Of a stretch of 64,000 nucleotides of DNA, positions 1 to 9,525 are shown piece after piece. Under the pieces are notes generated by a model, which was not told the origin of the DNA, did not search any database, and was given only the letters and a program-made list of their open reading frames with translations. Made by a program: the position numbers and the translations under genes. This stretch comes from Epiperipatus broadwayi (lineage: Eukaryota > Onychophora > Udeonychophora > Euonychophora > Peripatidae). Each line of letters opens with the position of its first letter. The stretch's first letter is position 1. The stretch is taken from NCBI GenBank assembly GCA_028023455.1, contig JAQFVV010006215.1, positions 11,697,473 to 11,761,472 of the forward strand. Reading direction: 5' to 3'.

Positions 1-1120
1 CACATTGTCATAATGGGTTTAAAAATAGTGTCCACAAAAAATACATATGTGAGATTAGGGAGAAGTAGTACAATTGATGGAGTTAAATATAAATTATTAA
101 ACCCATTTACCTGAGAAAACATTATTCGTAATATTTATTTAAACTTATTCTATGCTTAATTAAATAAATTTTTTCATCTAAATGAAACAACTTTTGTTAT
201 CAAGATATAAGATAATTATTGGACCAAAATAATGCTGTAATATTATAAACTGTTTATTTCTTTGTAATAAACTGGAAATAGTAAAGAGATCAACTATTAA
301 AGTGGAAAATCAATAAATTATTATTATCCTGTTATTTAATATAAATAAAATATAAACTTATTTATTAATTAAACTTGACTTTGTATATTTATTTATTTAT
401 AAGATTATAATGTTAAATATATAAATGTTGACATTTAACCCAGAAAAGGTAGACATGTGTTTATAAATTTTAGCTTTTATTCCTGCTAAATATGCTTTCA
501 AGTACATTAAGTTTCATAATTGTACAGAAAAAAGATAATAATTTCAGTTATAAGACTATATCACTTATCAAAAGTTCTGGCCCATGATCATGATTGCAAT
601 TGCTAAGACAGATAATTTACCCTGAGATGCTCAACCAACATTTAAATATATTTCGAACCAATTTAATAAAAAAAAAAACTTTTATTCTGAATTATATTTT
701 AGTTGCTAATTGAGTCTCGTTGTTTTATGTGATAGTCTAGTAAATTTAGAGTTTTAGTTACATTTGTTTTACCCAGTTTATGAGGCATCATGAAGCTCAA
801 ATCTTTACAGTTACAATTCGCATGATGAAACCTATTTGACAAATACAATATATACCAATATTTTGTCCAGGTCACACTGGTCATGAATTGGGTAATAAAT
901 ATTATGAAAATAAATTAATAATTAATAGAATGTTAATTATTGTTATACACCAGTGTTTAAAAGAGCCTCTACAATTATTTTCATACTATTTATTATGCAG
1001 TTGATGACCAGTGTGCCCTGACTGAAATGTCAATAAGTGTATATCTTTTATGCAATAAATTATATATGAATGTACCTGGATAACATTTCATTTATATATG
1101 TAGCCTGTAAAAGTCTTTGT
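1..1120. other. A+T-rich intergenic DNA, no gene seen
   Basis: This stretch is A+T-rich with short homopolymer runs. The only open frame of note (699-884, minus, 61 codons) has no family signature, and neither strand shows a domain motif. It probably represents old, unrecognisable repeat or intergenic DNA. Confidence 0.6.
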
Positions 1121-1272
1121 TTTAATATATATATAAAATACATATTTTGGGTTCATCCGTGTTAAAACTTTTAATATCAATATACAGACCATATTATTCT
1201 TTGATTAAACATTTCTCTTAAATACATATTTTTATACAATGGACAACATTACAGACAAGTTTTTGTACTCCT

Positions 1273-2277
1273 ATGGACTCACCTATCTCAGGAGTAATAG
1301 CTGATTTATTCATGGAATATATAGAAACTCGTGCTTTAGAATCATCATTTTTAAAACCTCTCATTTGGCTCAGATACATAGATGACACTTTTGTCATATG
1401 GCAACATGGAAAAAATAAATTAGATGATTTTTTCTTACATTTAAATAATATGCATCCTCATATTAAATTTACAATGGAGACAGAGTCTGATGGAAAACTC
1501 CCTTTTCTTGATGTTCTAGTCACCAGAACACCAAATAGTTTATCTTTTTCTATTTACAGAAAGGATACACACACAGACAGATATTTGCATTTCCATTCTC
1601 ATCATCACCCAACTCAGATAGTTTCTGTAGCCAAAACTCTTTTAAATAGAGCAATTAACCTTTCAGATGAGACACATCTGAAAGAAGAAATAAATCATAT
1701 TAATAGTGTTTTATTAGCAAATAGTTATAATTACAAATTTATAAAAAAAGCCTTATTTCAAGCCCAAAATAGACAAAATAGGAAACAAAAAGATGATAAA
1801 TCAGCTATTAGGATTTGTGTTCCATATGTAAAAAGAACTACAGACAGTATCAGACGTATATTAAAACGCTATAACATAGATACAGCATTTTCTGCTCATC
1901 AAAAGATCAGCAATATAATAACCAAGCCTAAGGATTCAATCCCTCTTGAATCTCATGGTGTCTATCAAATCTCATGTAAAAATTGTAAAGCTTCTTACAT
2001 AGGTATGAGTAATCGTCGCATCAGTGTTAGGAGAGATGAGCATGCTAATGCAGTTAAACAACACTCATCATCATCAGCACTCTCACTCCATACTATAGAT
2101 TCAGGTCATAAAATAGATTTTTCTAGTACTAGGATCATATCCAGATGTGATAATCTCTACCAATGCAAAATCAGAGAAGCCATTGAGATACTTAAAAGGC
2201 CAGATTGTATCAATAAGCGAGATGATACGTGCAAACTTCCTCCTATTTGGAAAGATTTCTTTAAAAAACATTCTTAA
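1273..2277 (+). CDS. Penelope-like reverse transcriptase/GIY-YIG endonuclease, 3' part
   Basis: This is an open frame of 334 codons. The first residues hold the PLE RT signature (PISGVIADLFMEY, residues 4-16) and the catalytic box RYIDDTFVIW at about residues 34-43, where YIDD stands for the YxDD motif. A connector with LPFLDVLV follows. The GIY-YIG nuclease starts at about residue 229 with GVYQISC, a Cys pair CKNC, then SYIGMS, an Arg-rich helix, and the conserved Glu in REAIEI; Cys and His residues are kept as in PLE nucleases. The N-terminal RT fingers are missing and an upstream frameshift precedes the Met, so this is a partial copy although still open. The Met at 1273 is just the first in-frame Met, not a proven start. 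Confidence 0.88.
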   Translation: MDSPISGVIADLFMEYIETRALESSFLKPLIWLRYIDDTFVIWQHGKNKLDDFFLHLNNMHPHIKFTMETESDGKLPFLDVLVTRTPNSLSFSIYRKDTHTDRYLHFHSHHHPTQIVSVAKTLLNRAINLSDETHLKEEINHINSVLLANSYNYKFIKKALFQAQNRQNRKQKDDKSAIRICVPYVKRTTDSIRRILKRYNIDTAFSAHQKISNIITKPKDSIPLESHGVYQISCKNCKASYIGMSNRRISVRRDEHANAVKQHSSSSALSLHTIDSGHKIDFSSTRIISRCDNLYQCKIREAIEILKRPDCINKRDDTCKLPPIWKDFFKKHS

Positions 2278-2371
2278 ATTTAACATTTTTGCTATTGGTG
2301 GGATTTTTAATGTTTTATTCAAACCAGTGATTGTAGCGCCTCTACAACCGTCTTTCTACCTTTTTATAACT

Positions 2372-2405
2372 CTGTGGATGGCTTGTGTGACCAAGTCGAA
2401 ACGTC
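2372..2405 (+). ncRNA. Degenerate hammerhead-like motif in the PLE terminus
   Basis: The order is CTGTGGATG (2372-2380), stem GCTTG (2381-2385), a six-base loop, stem CAAGT (2392-2396), C, then GAAACGTC (2398-2405). GAA followed by the palindrome ACGT and C is what PLE-type hammerheads with a minimal stem III look like. The first box is CTGTGGA instead of CTGANGA, so one core base is wrong and cleavage activity is unlikely here. That PLE terminal repeats carry hammerhead motifs is established; assigning this copy is my inference. Confidence 0.45.
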
Positions 2406-2533
2406 AGTATATTGATATTAAAAGTTTTTAACACGGATGAACCCGCAAAATATGTATTTTATATATTTAACCCATGCAAATCTTCGTTTTAACATATATA
2501 TATATAATTTAAAAACATGTACATTATCTTTAC

Positions 2534-2727
2534 TAAAGAATGTAACTAGAAAGGACTTGAACTCAGACTTTCAAGTTCCCTACAGTTATCCACTCCATCT
2601 TATAGAACTGGTACACATGATCACACACATTTGTCTTTTTCACATGTAGGTCATCATGTGTAATAGTTCTATAAGATGGAGTGGATAGCTATAGGGAGCT
2701 TGAAAGTATGAGTTCAAGTTCTTTATA
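2534..2727. repeat. Short foldback repeat, copy 1
   Basis: The left arm (about 2534-2610) and right arm (about 2664-2727) are imperfect reverse complements. They share an ATCCACTC/GAGTGGAT core, a CTTGAACTCA-like block and the reverse complement of TTCTATAAGATGG. A related palindrome lies at 51571-51815. There is no coding capacity. It directly follows the PLE terminus, so it may be a separate element or a rearranged terminus. Confidence 0.7.
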
Positions 2728-3283
2728 TATATAATTATTTTTCATGATGTCTTTAATTTGTAACTTATAGTTTCTAAAACATTTACTTTATTATATTTAC
2801 AAATAATTTTATAAATTTAACCCAAATTATCTTATAAAAGCAAGATAATTTAATTCACAAACTACTATGATAAACTTGATATAAACTCTGATATGTAATT
2901 AGTTAGTTTATTTTTTATGTTTGTTTGTTTAAATTGAAAGAAAATGTTACTCTATTTAATCTTTATGATAATAAATTATTTTCTAAACCATGCTATCACA
3001 AGCAGTAACTGTAAATAAGCATCCACATTTATTTTTATTTATTATGTATTAAACTTAAAATTTGTTTCTATAACATTTATTTTTAATATACATAAGCACA
3101 TAATTAAAAAGATATAATTTATTATGAATTCAACAGATATTCTTAAAAAGTAACCAGTGTATAATTTAACATTGGAATTTAATTAAATAAAGATGTGAAG
3201 TTAAATATTAATACTTCAGTATGTGTTATTGACGATTTTGGCAGAAATGTGTAAAAAAATTTACATCATAGAACATTTATAAT
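2728..3283. other. A+T-rich spacer, no gene seen
   Basis: The sequence is A+T-rich and of low complexity. I recognise no ORF, domain or repeat boundary in it. Confidence 0.5.
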
Positions 3284-3690
3284 AAAACATGCAAAACTCA
3301 CTATATGTATTGCCACACACAGCAAGTTAGAGTAATCAATGAATTCCAGAAGGCTTGTGCATAAAATCCCTATCTAGTGCCTACTCATCTAATATCCCCA
3401 TTAGTTTCTGGCTTGTGGCCTTCGTCAGTGAGGAACCTTGGATCTGAGAGCACTGCATCTAGATCTTAGGACCTAATACAATCCTCCAGCAGCCACCTTT
3501 TATCTCCACTTAACTACAAAACTATGAGTCTTAAACTGAAAACATCTCAGTAGGCACTAGATAGAGATTTTATGCACAAACCTTCTGGCATCCATTGATT
3601 ACTCTAGCTTGCTGTGTGTGGCAATATGTATAGTGAGTTTTTCCTGTTTTAAAACAGTTATACATAAGCATAAGAAGTGGTGGTCATGTG
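3284..3690. mobile_element. Foldback element, family A, copy 1
   Basis: The outer arms, about 95 bp each (3284-3385 and 3548-3650), are near-perfect reverse complements. They contain TATTGCCACACACAGCAAG on the left and its complement on the right, plus TTGTGCATAAAATCC. The interior is non-coding. Family copies lie at 55269-55850 and 56814-57110. Past the right arm all three share a tail (AAACAGTTATA.. to GTCATGTGATGT). No protein is encoded. A PLE-terminus origin is suggested by the hammerhead-like motif on the minus strand. Confidence 0.85.
3400..3428 (-). ncRNA. Hammerhead-like core in foldback family A
   Basis: Read on the minus strand, CTGACGA (matching the CTGANGA core) is followed by AGGC, loop CACAA, GCC, A and GAAAC. 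The bases after GAA are ACTAAT here and ACTAGT, a perfect palindrome, in the 55.3-kb copy. The base pair closing stem II next to the core appears to be an A/A mismatch. Activity is therefore doubtful, and the call rests on the order and spacing of motifs. Confidence 0.35.
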
Positions 3691-4770
3691 ATGTAACATT
3701 TATAATATAAAATAAATAATCTATTTCAAAAGACATCATGCTTTTTGTCTATAAAATATGTATTTCAAACATAAGAAGAATTATAAGTATATATAATAGA
3801 AGATTTTGACTTTATAGATATAAATAATGAAAGTTTTAATGAGATTTTTTGTGTATTATTTTTTTTAGTTCAGCTATGATGTAACCAAGCAAGCAGCCAA
3901 TTAAAATCTTAATTGACAAACTGAAATCATATTATTTAAAGTAATAATGTTTATTTTTTTTAACTCTTTATGAATTTTTGTTTGCTTTCTTGTAGTTGAA
4001 TTCAAAATAATAATAAAAAAATATCATTAAAATTTTTATTATATGCATATTGAAATGATCATTTCATGCAAAGTTTGTGCATAACTATACAAAAGTTGAA
4101 ATAAAAAAATAGTTGTAATTTATAATATCTATTTAATAATAAAATCTAAAATAGAAAATTTAGAAATTCCACATAATTAAGTTAAGTAAGACAATATTGT
4201 TTTTTAAAAGAAGTCAATTAATATAATAGTAATGATTATATATGTGTGTATGTCACATGTGTGGATGAAAATACAATAGGCATAAACCATTTACAACTTT
4301 TTATTTAGTTTTAAGAAGTAGTAATTCCTAATATAATCTATTTATTTATAAAACAAATTTTAGTTCAGTAAATAGTTTAAGAATTTATTCAATTGTAAAT
4401 TTTATGTAAAGTTTTGATAAAAATATATTAAACATAAGTATTATAAGCTCGTATGGAATGTATTAACTGTTAAATTTTTTTTTATCATAGATGGTAAAAA
4501 AATTCAAATTTCATTTTTAAAATAGTTCAATAACTAAAATTAGCTTAAAAGATCAAATTTCTGTATTTTTTTTAGATTACATAATCCTTTATAACAAATT
4601 ATGTTTTATGGATAATGTTTTTCTTGGCATGATAATAAGTTTTGTATAATGCAGTGAATTTATAATAACATCTTGACTGACAGTTTATTGTTGAATTTAT
4701 ATTTAAATTATGGGTTACAAAGAATTACTATGTGTTTTGAGCAGATTTTTCTGAATTCTTCTTTGGTTTA
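3691..4770. other. A+T-rich spacer, no gene seen
   Basis: No ORF, domain or clear repeat was seen. The sequence is A+T-rich with poly-T and poly-A runs. Confidence 0.5.
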
Positions 4771-4945
4771 ATTGTCACTACGTAGACAATTCTTGCCAAC
4801 AAGTATAAATACAATTAAGTCAAACCACTTCGAACACTTTTTAGCAAAATTCTTTATTTGTACATATATACATACACCTATGTTTCAACTGTCCTGCAGT
4901 CTTCTTCAAAGCCAGTTCACTTTAATCTCTTTAAGTGAACTGGCT

Positions 4946-4985
4946 CTGAAGAAGACTGCAGGGCACTTGAAACATAGGTATATGT
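4946..4985 (+). ncRNA. Hammerhead-like core, family B, first palindrome
   Basis: CTGAAGA (4946-4952) is followed by a short hairpin, then GAAAC (4969-4973). After GAA comes ACATA, a 4-base loop and TATGT, which can form a small stem III followed by A. The stem II region carries an extra G and, in this copy, substitutions in the hairpin. The order is hammerhead-like but the geometry is not standard. Confidence 0.35.
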
Positions 4986-5110
4986 ATATATATATATATA
5001 AATAAAGAATTTTGCTAAAAAGTTTTACATATATACATACACCTATGTTTCAACTGTCCTGCAGTCTTTTTCAGAGCCAGTTCACTTTAATATCTTTAAG
5101 TGAACTGGCT

Positions 5111-5150
5111 CTGAAGAAGACTGCATGACAGTTGAAACATAGGTGTGTGT
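5111..5150 (+). ncRNA. Hammerhead-like core, family B, second palindrome
   Basis: CTGAAGA (5111-5117) is followed by AG, a hairpin with stem ACTG/CAGT, then T and GAAAC (5134-5138). The ACAT after GAA is followed by a GT-rich run. Compared with 4946-4985 the hairpin stem is intact, but the downstream mini-stem is altered. Confidence 0.35.
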
Positions 5151-5164
5151 GTGTATATATATAT

Positions 5165-7218
5165 TGTAACGATATATAAATATGTCGTTACATTTATTTA
5201 AAATAAAAACTTAAAAGTTCGCAAATAAAAGTAAAAAACTAAACGCTAAAATTAAAATATTGTTAAACGTATTATACATTCACACAGAGGCCAAACTTTA
5301 AAAATATTTTTTTTTAAAAAAACAAATAAGTATTTGAACGTACTTTTTTTTATAAAAAAGTACAAGATTTAAAAATAAAAACAGGTATTAATTAATGTAA
5401 TCTGTAAATGGAAATGATTGTTTATAAATTGTTTGAAAAGCAAGCTAGCTTCAGGCTCTTGTATAATTAAAATGATCTGATGAAAGATAGATAAGAAAAT
5501 AAAAAGAAATTAGCTTGACCAATGGAAGCACCAAGCCTCAGCCTGGACCCGAACGAAAATTTGGATTAGTGACATCTTTGTTCATTCAATCTGGAGATTT
5601 ACTATAAAAAGAGAAATATTGAGTTCCAGACAGTTTTTTCGGACTTGGTTTGATGAGAACGGTAGGACGCACTTGCCGTTCTCTCTCATTTTTTTTTTTT
5701 TTGTGTTTGTTTTAAAAAAAATATAAAATGAAAAGACTGTGATACAAGAATGGAACCAGCTAATGCTACCTCCAGAACATTATCTTCCAATGGATTTGTC
5801 ACGGGAATTAAAAACAGGAACCTGGACTCTTCTACTGTAAGCTATATTGACATGAACTCTAAATTTAAAAATAATTAAGAACTTCCGTTCAAGCTTATGA
5901 ACTTTTATCTGACTTTTAAGTTTAAAATCAATTAATAATGTTTAATTTTATATGTTTTCCGATTGATAAAAATCATTTTCATTTTTTTTTCTTCTCTCTT
6001 ATTGTATAAATTATTTGTTGTTTAAATTTTAAATGATGAAATTTAGGTTGGGTATAGACGTTGCATAGATTCGTTAGTGGTTGATAATGTTGTGGTTTTC
6101 ACATTCGATTAGAATATATGTCAACGATATCACTGCAAGCATCTTACAATGAATGCTAATGGGATTTGTATATTCCCTATGCAAGTGACGTTTATCGAGG
6201 ACTTTGTATTTTGATCGGTTGTGTTGAATTTGGAATGTTTTTGACCGTGGAATCTGTGCAGTTGATCTGTACTCAACATTTTAAAACAAATTTTATAAAA
6301 TGCATTTGTGCGAACATATTTAAATGTTAAATTTAAGTCGGGCGTGAATGGCTATATAGATTTGTAAAGTTATATTAGGGGAGGGTAATCTTAGGTTATT
6401 TGTGTCATTGTTGAATTGGGTCAATGGATTGGATATATTTGTGTAATTAGTAGATGTAGTATAAGTTTCGCTATGTGCAGAATCGCTGAATACACCACAC
6501 CAATCCTTTGCCTATGGATGGGATTGTAAGTCGGCAAAAAGGATCGCGGTCCCTTCCTATGGAGTTTTTATTTTATTGTTCTTTTTGCTATACAGACGTC
6601 ATATTCCTGTATTGGACAAGAGTCAATGTTTTCTCTAACTATACTGTTCAGATTTCCGTTCCTGACAGTATAGTATATTTGTGCTGTTGTATTTTCATGC
6701 TACATTGAATACATAAATGTATCAGATGGATTGATGCCAGTTTGACTGCGAATTTTAGCCTAAGGTTAAATAGGGATAGAATGTTTTATTTTCAAATGCA
6801 AATCTATGTAGTCTATTCATACTTGACCATCTAAATAAAATATTAAACTCATTGAAATTTATGTAAATGTACAATTAAAGAGTAATATAAAAATCTAAAA
6901 ATGTTAAACCTATTCCTCGAATTTAGAATGATTTTATATGTACGTAAATAAATATTTTTATGTGTTAATTTCTGGCAGTGGCTTTTATTTATTTATATTT
7001 AAGATATAAATTAAGATATAGATTTTTATCTCTGCGTCTCCACTGAGCTAGTGACTTGGGCTAACGATCGGAATATTTAAATAAAGTGGAATCTTAACAG
7101 TGCGTATCTGCCTACTTTATAAATTTTTCTAGGCTCAAATGCCTAGATGGCGCCCTGGTAGTTGCAGATATTGTTTTTGCGGTTAGATTCGATCTTCACT
7201 TTAATTTCGATCGTTATA
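5165..7218 (+). mobile_element. 2-kb LTR-like or TIR-bounded insertion in a PLE foldback
   Basis: The unit interrupts the right flank of the family B palindrome. It starts with TGTAACGA and ends with TCGTTATA, giving imperfect inverted ends (ATTGTAACGAT against ATTATAACGAT on the other strand). The first 28 bases form a palindrome (TGTAACGA to TCGTTACA). It is less A+T-rich than its surroundings. A TATA-like box (about 5602-5610) is followed by a hairpin with stem GAGAACGG/CCGTTCTC near 5658-5686. No transposase, gag or pol frame is present. The best reading is a solo LTR or non-autonomous element. The A+T-rich target hides any target duplication. Confidence 0.55.
5602..5610 (+). promoter_or_regulatory. 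Candidate TATA box inside the 2-kb insertion
   Basis: A CTATAAAAA block sits in a less A+T-rich context about 440 bases into the element. About 45 bases downstream begins a perfect eight-pair hairpin and then a long T run near 5690-5701. The arrangement fits an LTR promoter with a downstream leader, but this is inferred from position only. Confidence 0.35.
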
Positions 7219-7335
7219 ATATATATATATACACACACAAATAAAGAATTTTGCTAAAAAGTGTTTGAAGTGGTTTGGATAAATTGTACTTATAGGATAT
7301 TATAGCAAAATAAAAAAAAGTATGATTTTGGTACA
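7219..7335 (+). repeat. Right flank of the interrupted PLE foldback
   Basis: AAATAAAGAATTTTGCTAAAA continues into TGTTTGAAGTGGTTTGGAT, the reverse complement of the left flank at 4796-4860. It matches the right flank of the 45-kb copy (45090-45190) through a shared downstream block containing TTATAGGATATTA. This shows that the insertion at 5165-7218 is younger than the foldback. Confidence 0.85.
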
Positions 7336-9499
7336 ATCTATAAACTCATCTGATGTTAAATTAAATTTAAAATTAAGCCTGAAAATATATCTGAATCAAA
7401 AATTAAGATCATTAGCAAAATCACCATTTAAAAATAATTTTGATAGTCAAGCTATTATCTAGAAATCTTTATTGAAGTAATTGTCTAAAAAGAAATAAGA
7501 AGCTCTAATAAATATTTTAAAGTTGCTTTTCACTCATCAAAATAAATCTGTACAGTGCTAAAGCTAAGAAAGTATTTTCAAAAAAGAATTTTAACTAAAT
7601 TCCATTACATCAAAATAGCATCATACCCAAAATTTTGTTTTATTTCACCTAACAAAAAAGAAAATATGTTTGATTTTTTTTTAAAACTTTTTTAGTGAAA
7701 AAAAATGTTTCACACTATTTTTATTAATAGATTTGATTTTATTGATATTTAAGATTGTATGTAATCATATTTTAGAATAATTAAAAACAAATAAGAATAT
7801 TTAAAATATAATTAAGACTAAATATAAATATTAATGGTATATAACTATTAATTATAGAAGTCAATTAAAAGGAATTTCAATGATGATTCCAAATATTTTA
7901 ACATGCTTATTTCAAATGAAAAATATAAGAAGGGAAGTCATAAGGTAAATTTTAAGTGAGATTGCAAATCAAAGGTTTAAGCTTGACTTATTTCACTCTT
8001 TTTATGCATTAAAATAAAATTATTTTCTATGTATTAAAATAAAATAACAGACTTAGTTTGAAATAATTTATTAAAAGCAAATGAATCAAGAATTTTCTAC
8101 TTTAAATTAAAACATAAAAAAGATGAATTTTTCAATAAAAAATTTTATATCATAAATTAAAATATAAAACATAAAGATTATGTGAAATAATTTAATAAAA
8201 AGAAGTATAATTTACAATCTAAATTAAGAAAGTAAATAGAATGAATATTTTGATAAGCATATTGCATAAGTGATTGTGTATGTGTGTATTCTGGAATTGT
8301 ATTGGATGAATAGATAATTATTAAATCATTTAAATTCAACATAGCAACCAGTTGTTTAATTACACTTTCTCTTATAAATAATTATATATGAGAATATTTT
8401 TTCTAAGTTATGTTGATTAATAACTGAGGATATTTATTTTTAATTTATTGACTTGATGACATTCGTCTATTATTTTTCAGTTTATCTGAATATGAGAGTG
8501 ATGTTTTTCTTACATTTATAGTTTTTAAAGATTTTAAATGATGATGATGAATGGAGTATATGAAAGACAATGAAGCGAATAATAAATATGTTTAAATATA
8601 TTTTAAAGATCGTGATATTTTGAAGAATACTTTTGTTTAGAAGGAAATCACTTTAGTTATAAGTTGTTTGAAAGCATAATAGAAGTACATTTTTGCCAGT
8701 TAAAAACTATTAGTATATATTTAAGTAAATGAAATACATGTTAAGAAGAGCACTTTTTGTAATTAAAAAATAATGATGATCAGTTAATACTAATTAATCA
8801 CTTGGATTCGATTTTGTAAAAATATATACCAAAAAGAACATCTGTTATATTTAGTGAATAATTAATATTATTTAAAAGTAATATTATTGTTGAAAAATTG
8901 TAGAAAAAAATGTTTTGAATCCTAAACGTTTAGTATACTGTAAAAGATTTTTTTATTGTCACATATATTAAAAGATTATGTTTGAAGACTTAGTAATATG
9001 TTAGGGGGTGTCAGATTGGTAATTAAATAGATTACTCATCTTCTAAATTATATTGCTACAAATGTTGCTATAAACTTTTAGCAATCTTTCTTCTCATAAT
9101 TTATTTTGTTTTCTATCAAATTGATTGCATAATTTATTTGAAATAAAACTTTTACTATCTATTTAACATTCAGTGCTAGATATATTAAAGTATAATATGA
9201 TCAGTAAAAGAATGCTGTTAGTACAATAGTAATCTAAACATCACCAACATGTTTCTAAAATAAGAGTATAATGATCAATATCAAGTTGATTGGGAAAATT
9301 GATATAAAGAATCATTAAAGAGTTATTATGACAGACATAAAAAATGTAAGAGGTATATAAATTTTTATCAGAGGTTAATAAAATGGCTATAATATATTTA
9401 GAATAAGTTTGACAAATAAGTTCATACCAAAAACTAATATAAATTTAGTGACTGTGTTTAAATAATGAACCGTTAATTATTTCTATAAATTTGTCCTAT
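7336..9499. other. A+T-rich intergenic DNA, no gene seen
   Basis: About 2.1 kb of A+T-rich sequence with no ORF above background and no recognised domain on either strand. Short motifs recur but no repeat boundary could be drawn by eye. Confidence 0.5.
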
Positions 9500-9525
9500 C
9501 ACTGAAAGGATAATGGTGCTAAAAA

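Larger units (their letters stand above)
1136..2470 (+). mobile_element. 5'-truncated Penelope-like element with inverted terminal piece
   Basis: The element consists of an open RT/GIY-YIG frame (1273-2277) followed by a 3' non-coding terminus (2278-2470). Sequence at about 2406-2465 recurs as its reverse complement at about 1136-1190, directly before the point where RT-like coding begins. A 5'-truncated copy joined to an inverted piece of its own terminus is a known PLE configuration. PLEs encode a reverse transcriptase fused to a GIY-YIG endonuclease and insert by target-primed synthesis. Upstream of 1273, RT-like residues (YNGQHYRQV) are readable in another frame, so a one-base frameshift separates them from the main ORF. 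RT sequence ahead of them is absent. Confidence 0.85.
4796..5164. mobile_element. Two PLE-type palindromes in tandem, family B
   Basis: Two successive foldbacks (about 4810-5025 and 5026-5155) have arms built from the blocks CAGTCTTCTTC/GAAGAAGACTGCA, AAGTGAACTGGCTC and CCTATGTTTCAACT. The right arm of the first (AAAGAATTTTGCTAAAAAGT) runs straight into the left arm of the second. The outer left flank pairs with 7222-7300, now about 2 kb away because of the insertion at 5165-7218. A related copy is at 44870-45190. No coding capacity. Confidence 0.85.

Noticed and set aside
7146-7165. TGGCGCCCTGG resembling an LTR-element primer binding site
   Set aside because: No LTR end lies just before it, and it sits inside the 2-kb insertion with no internal region after it.
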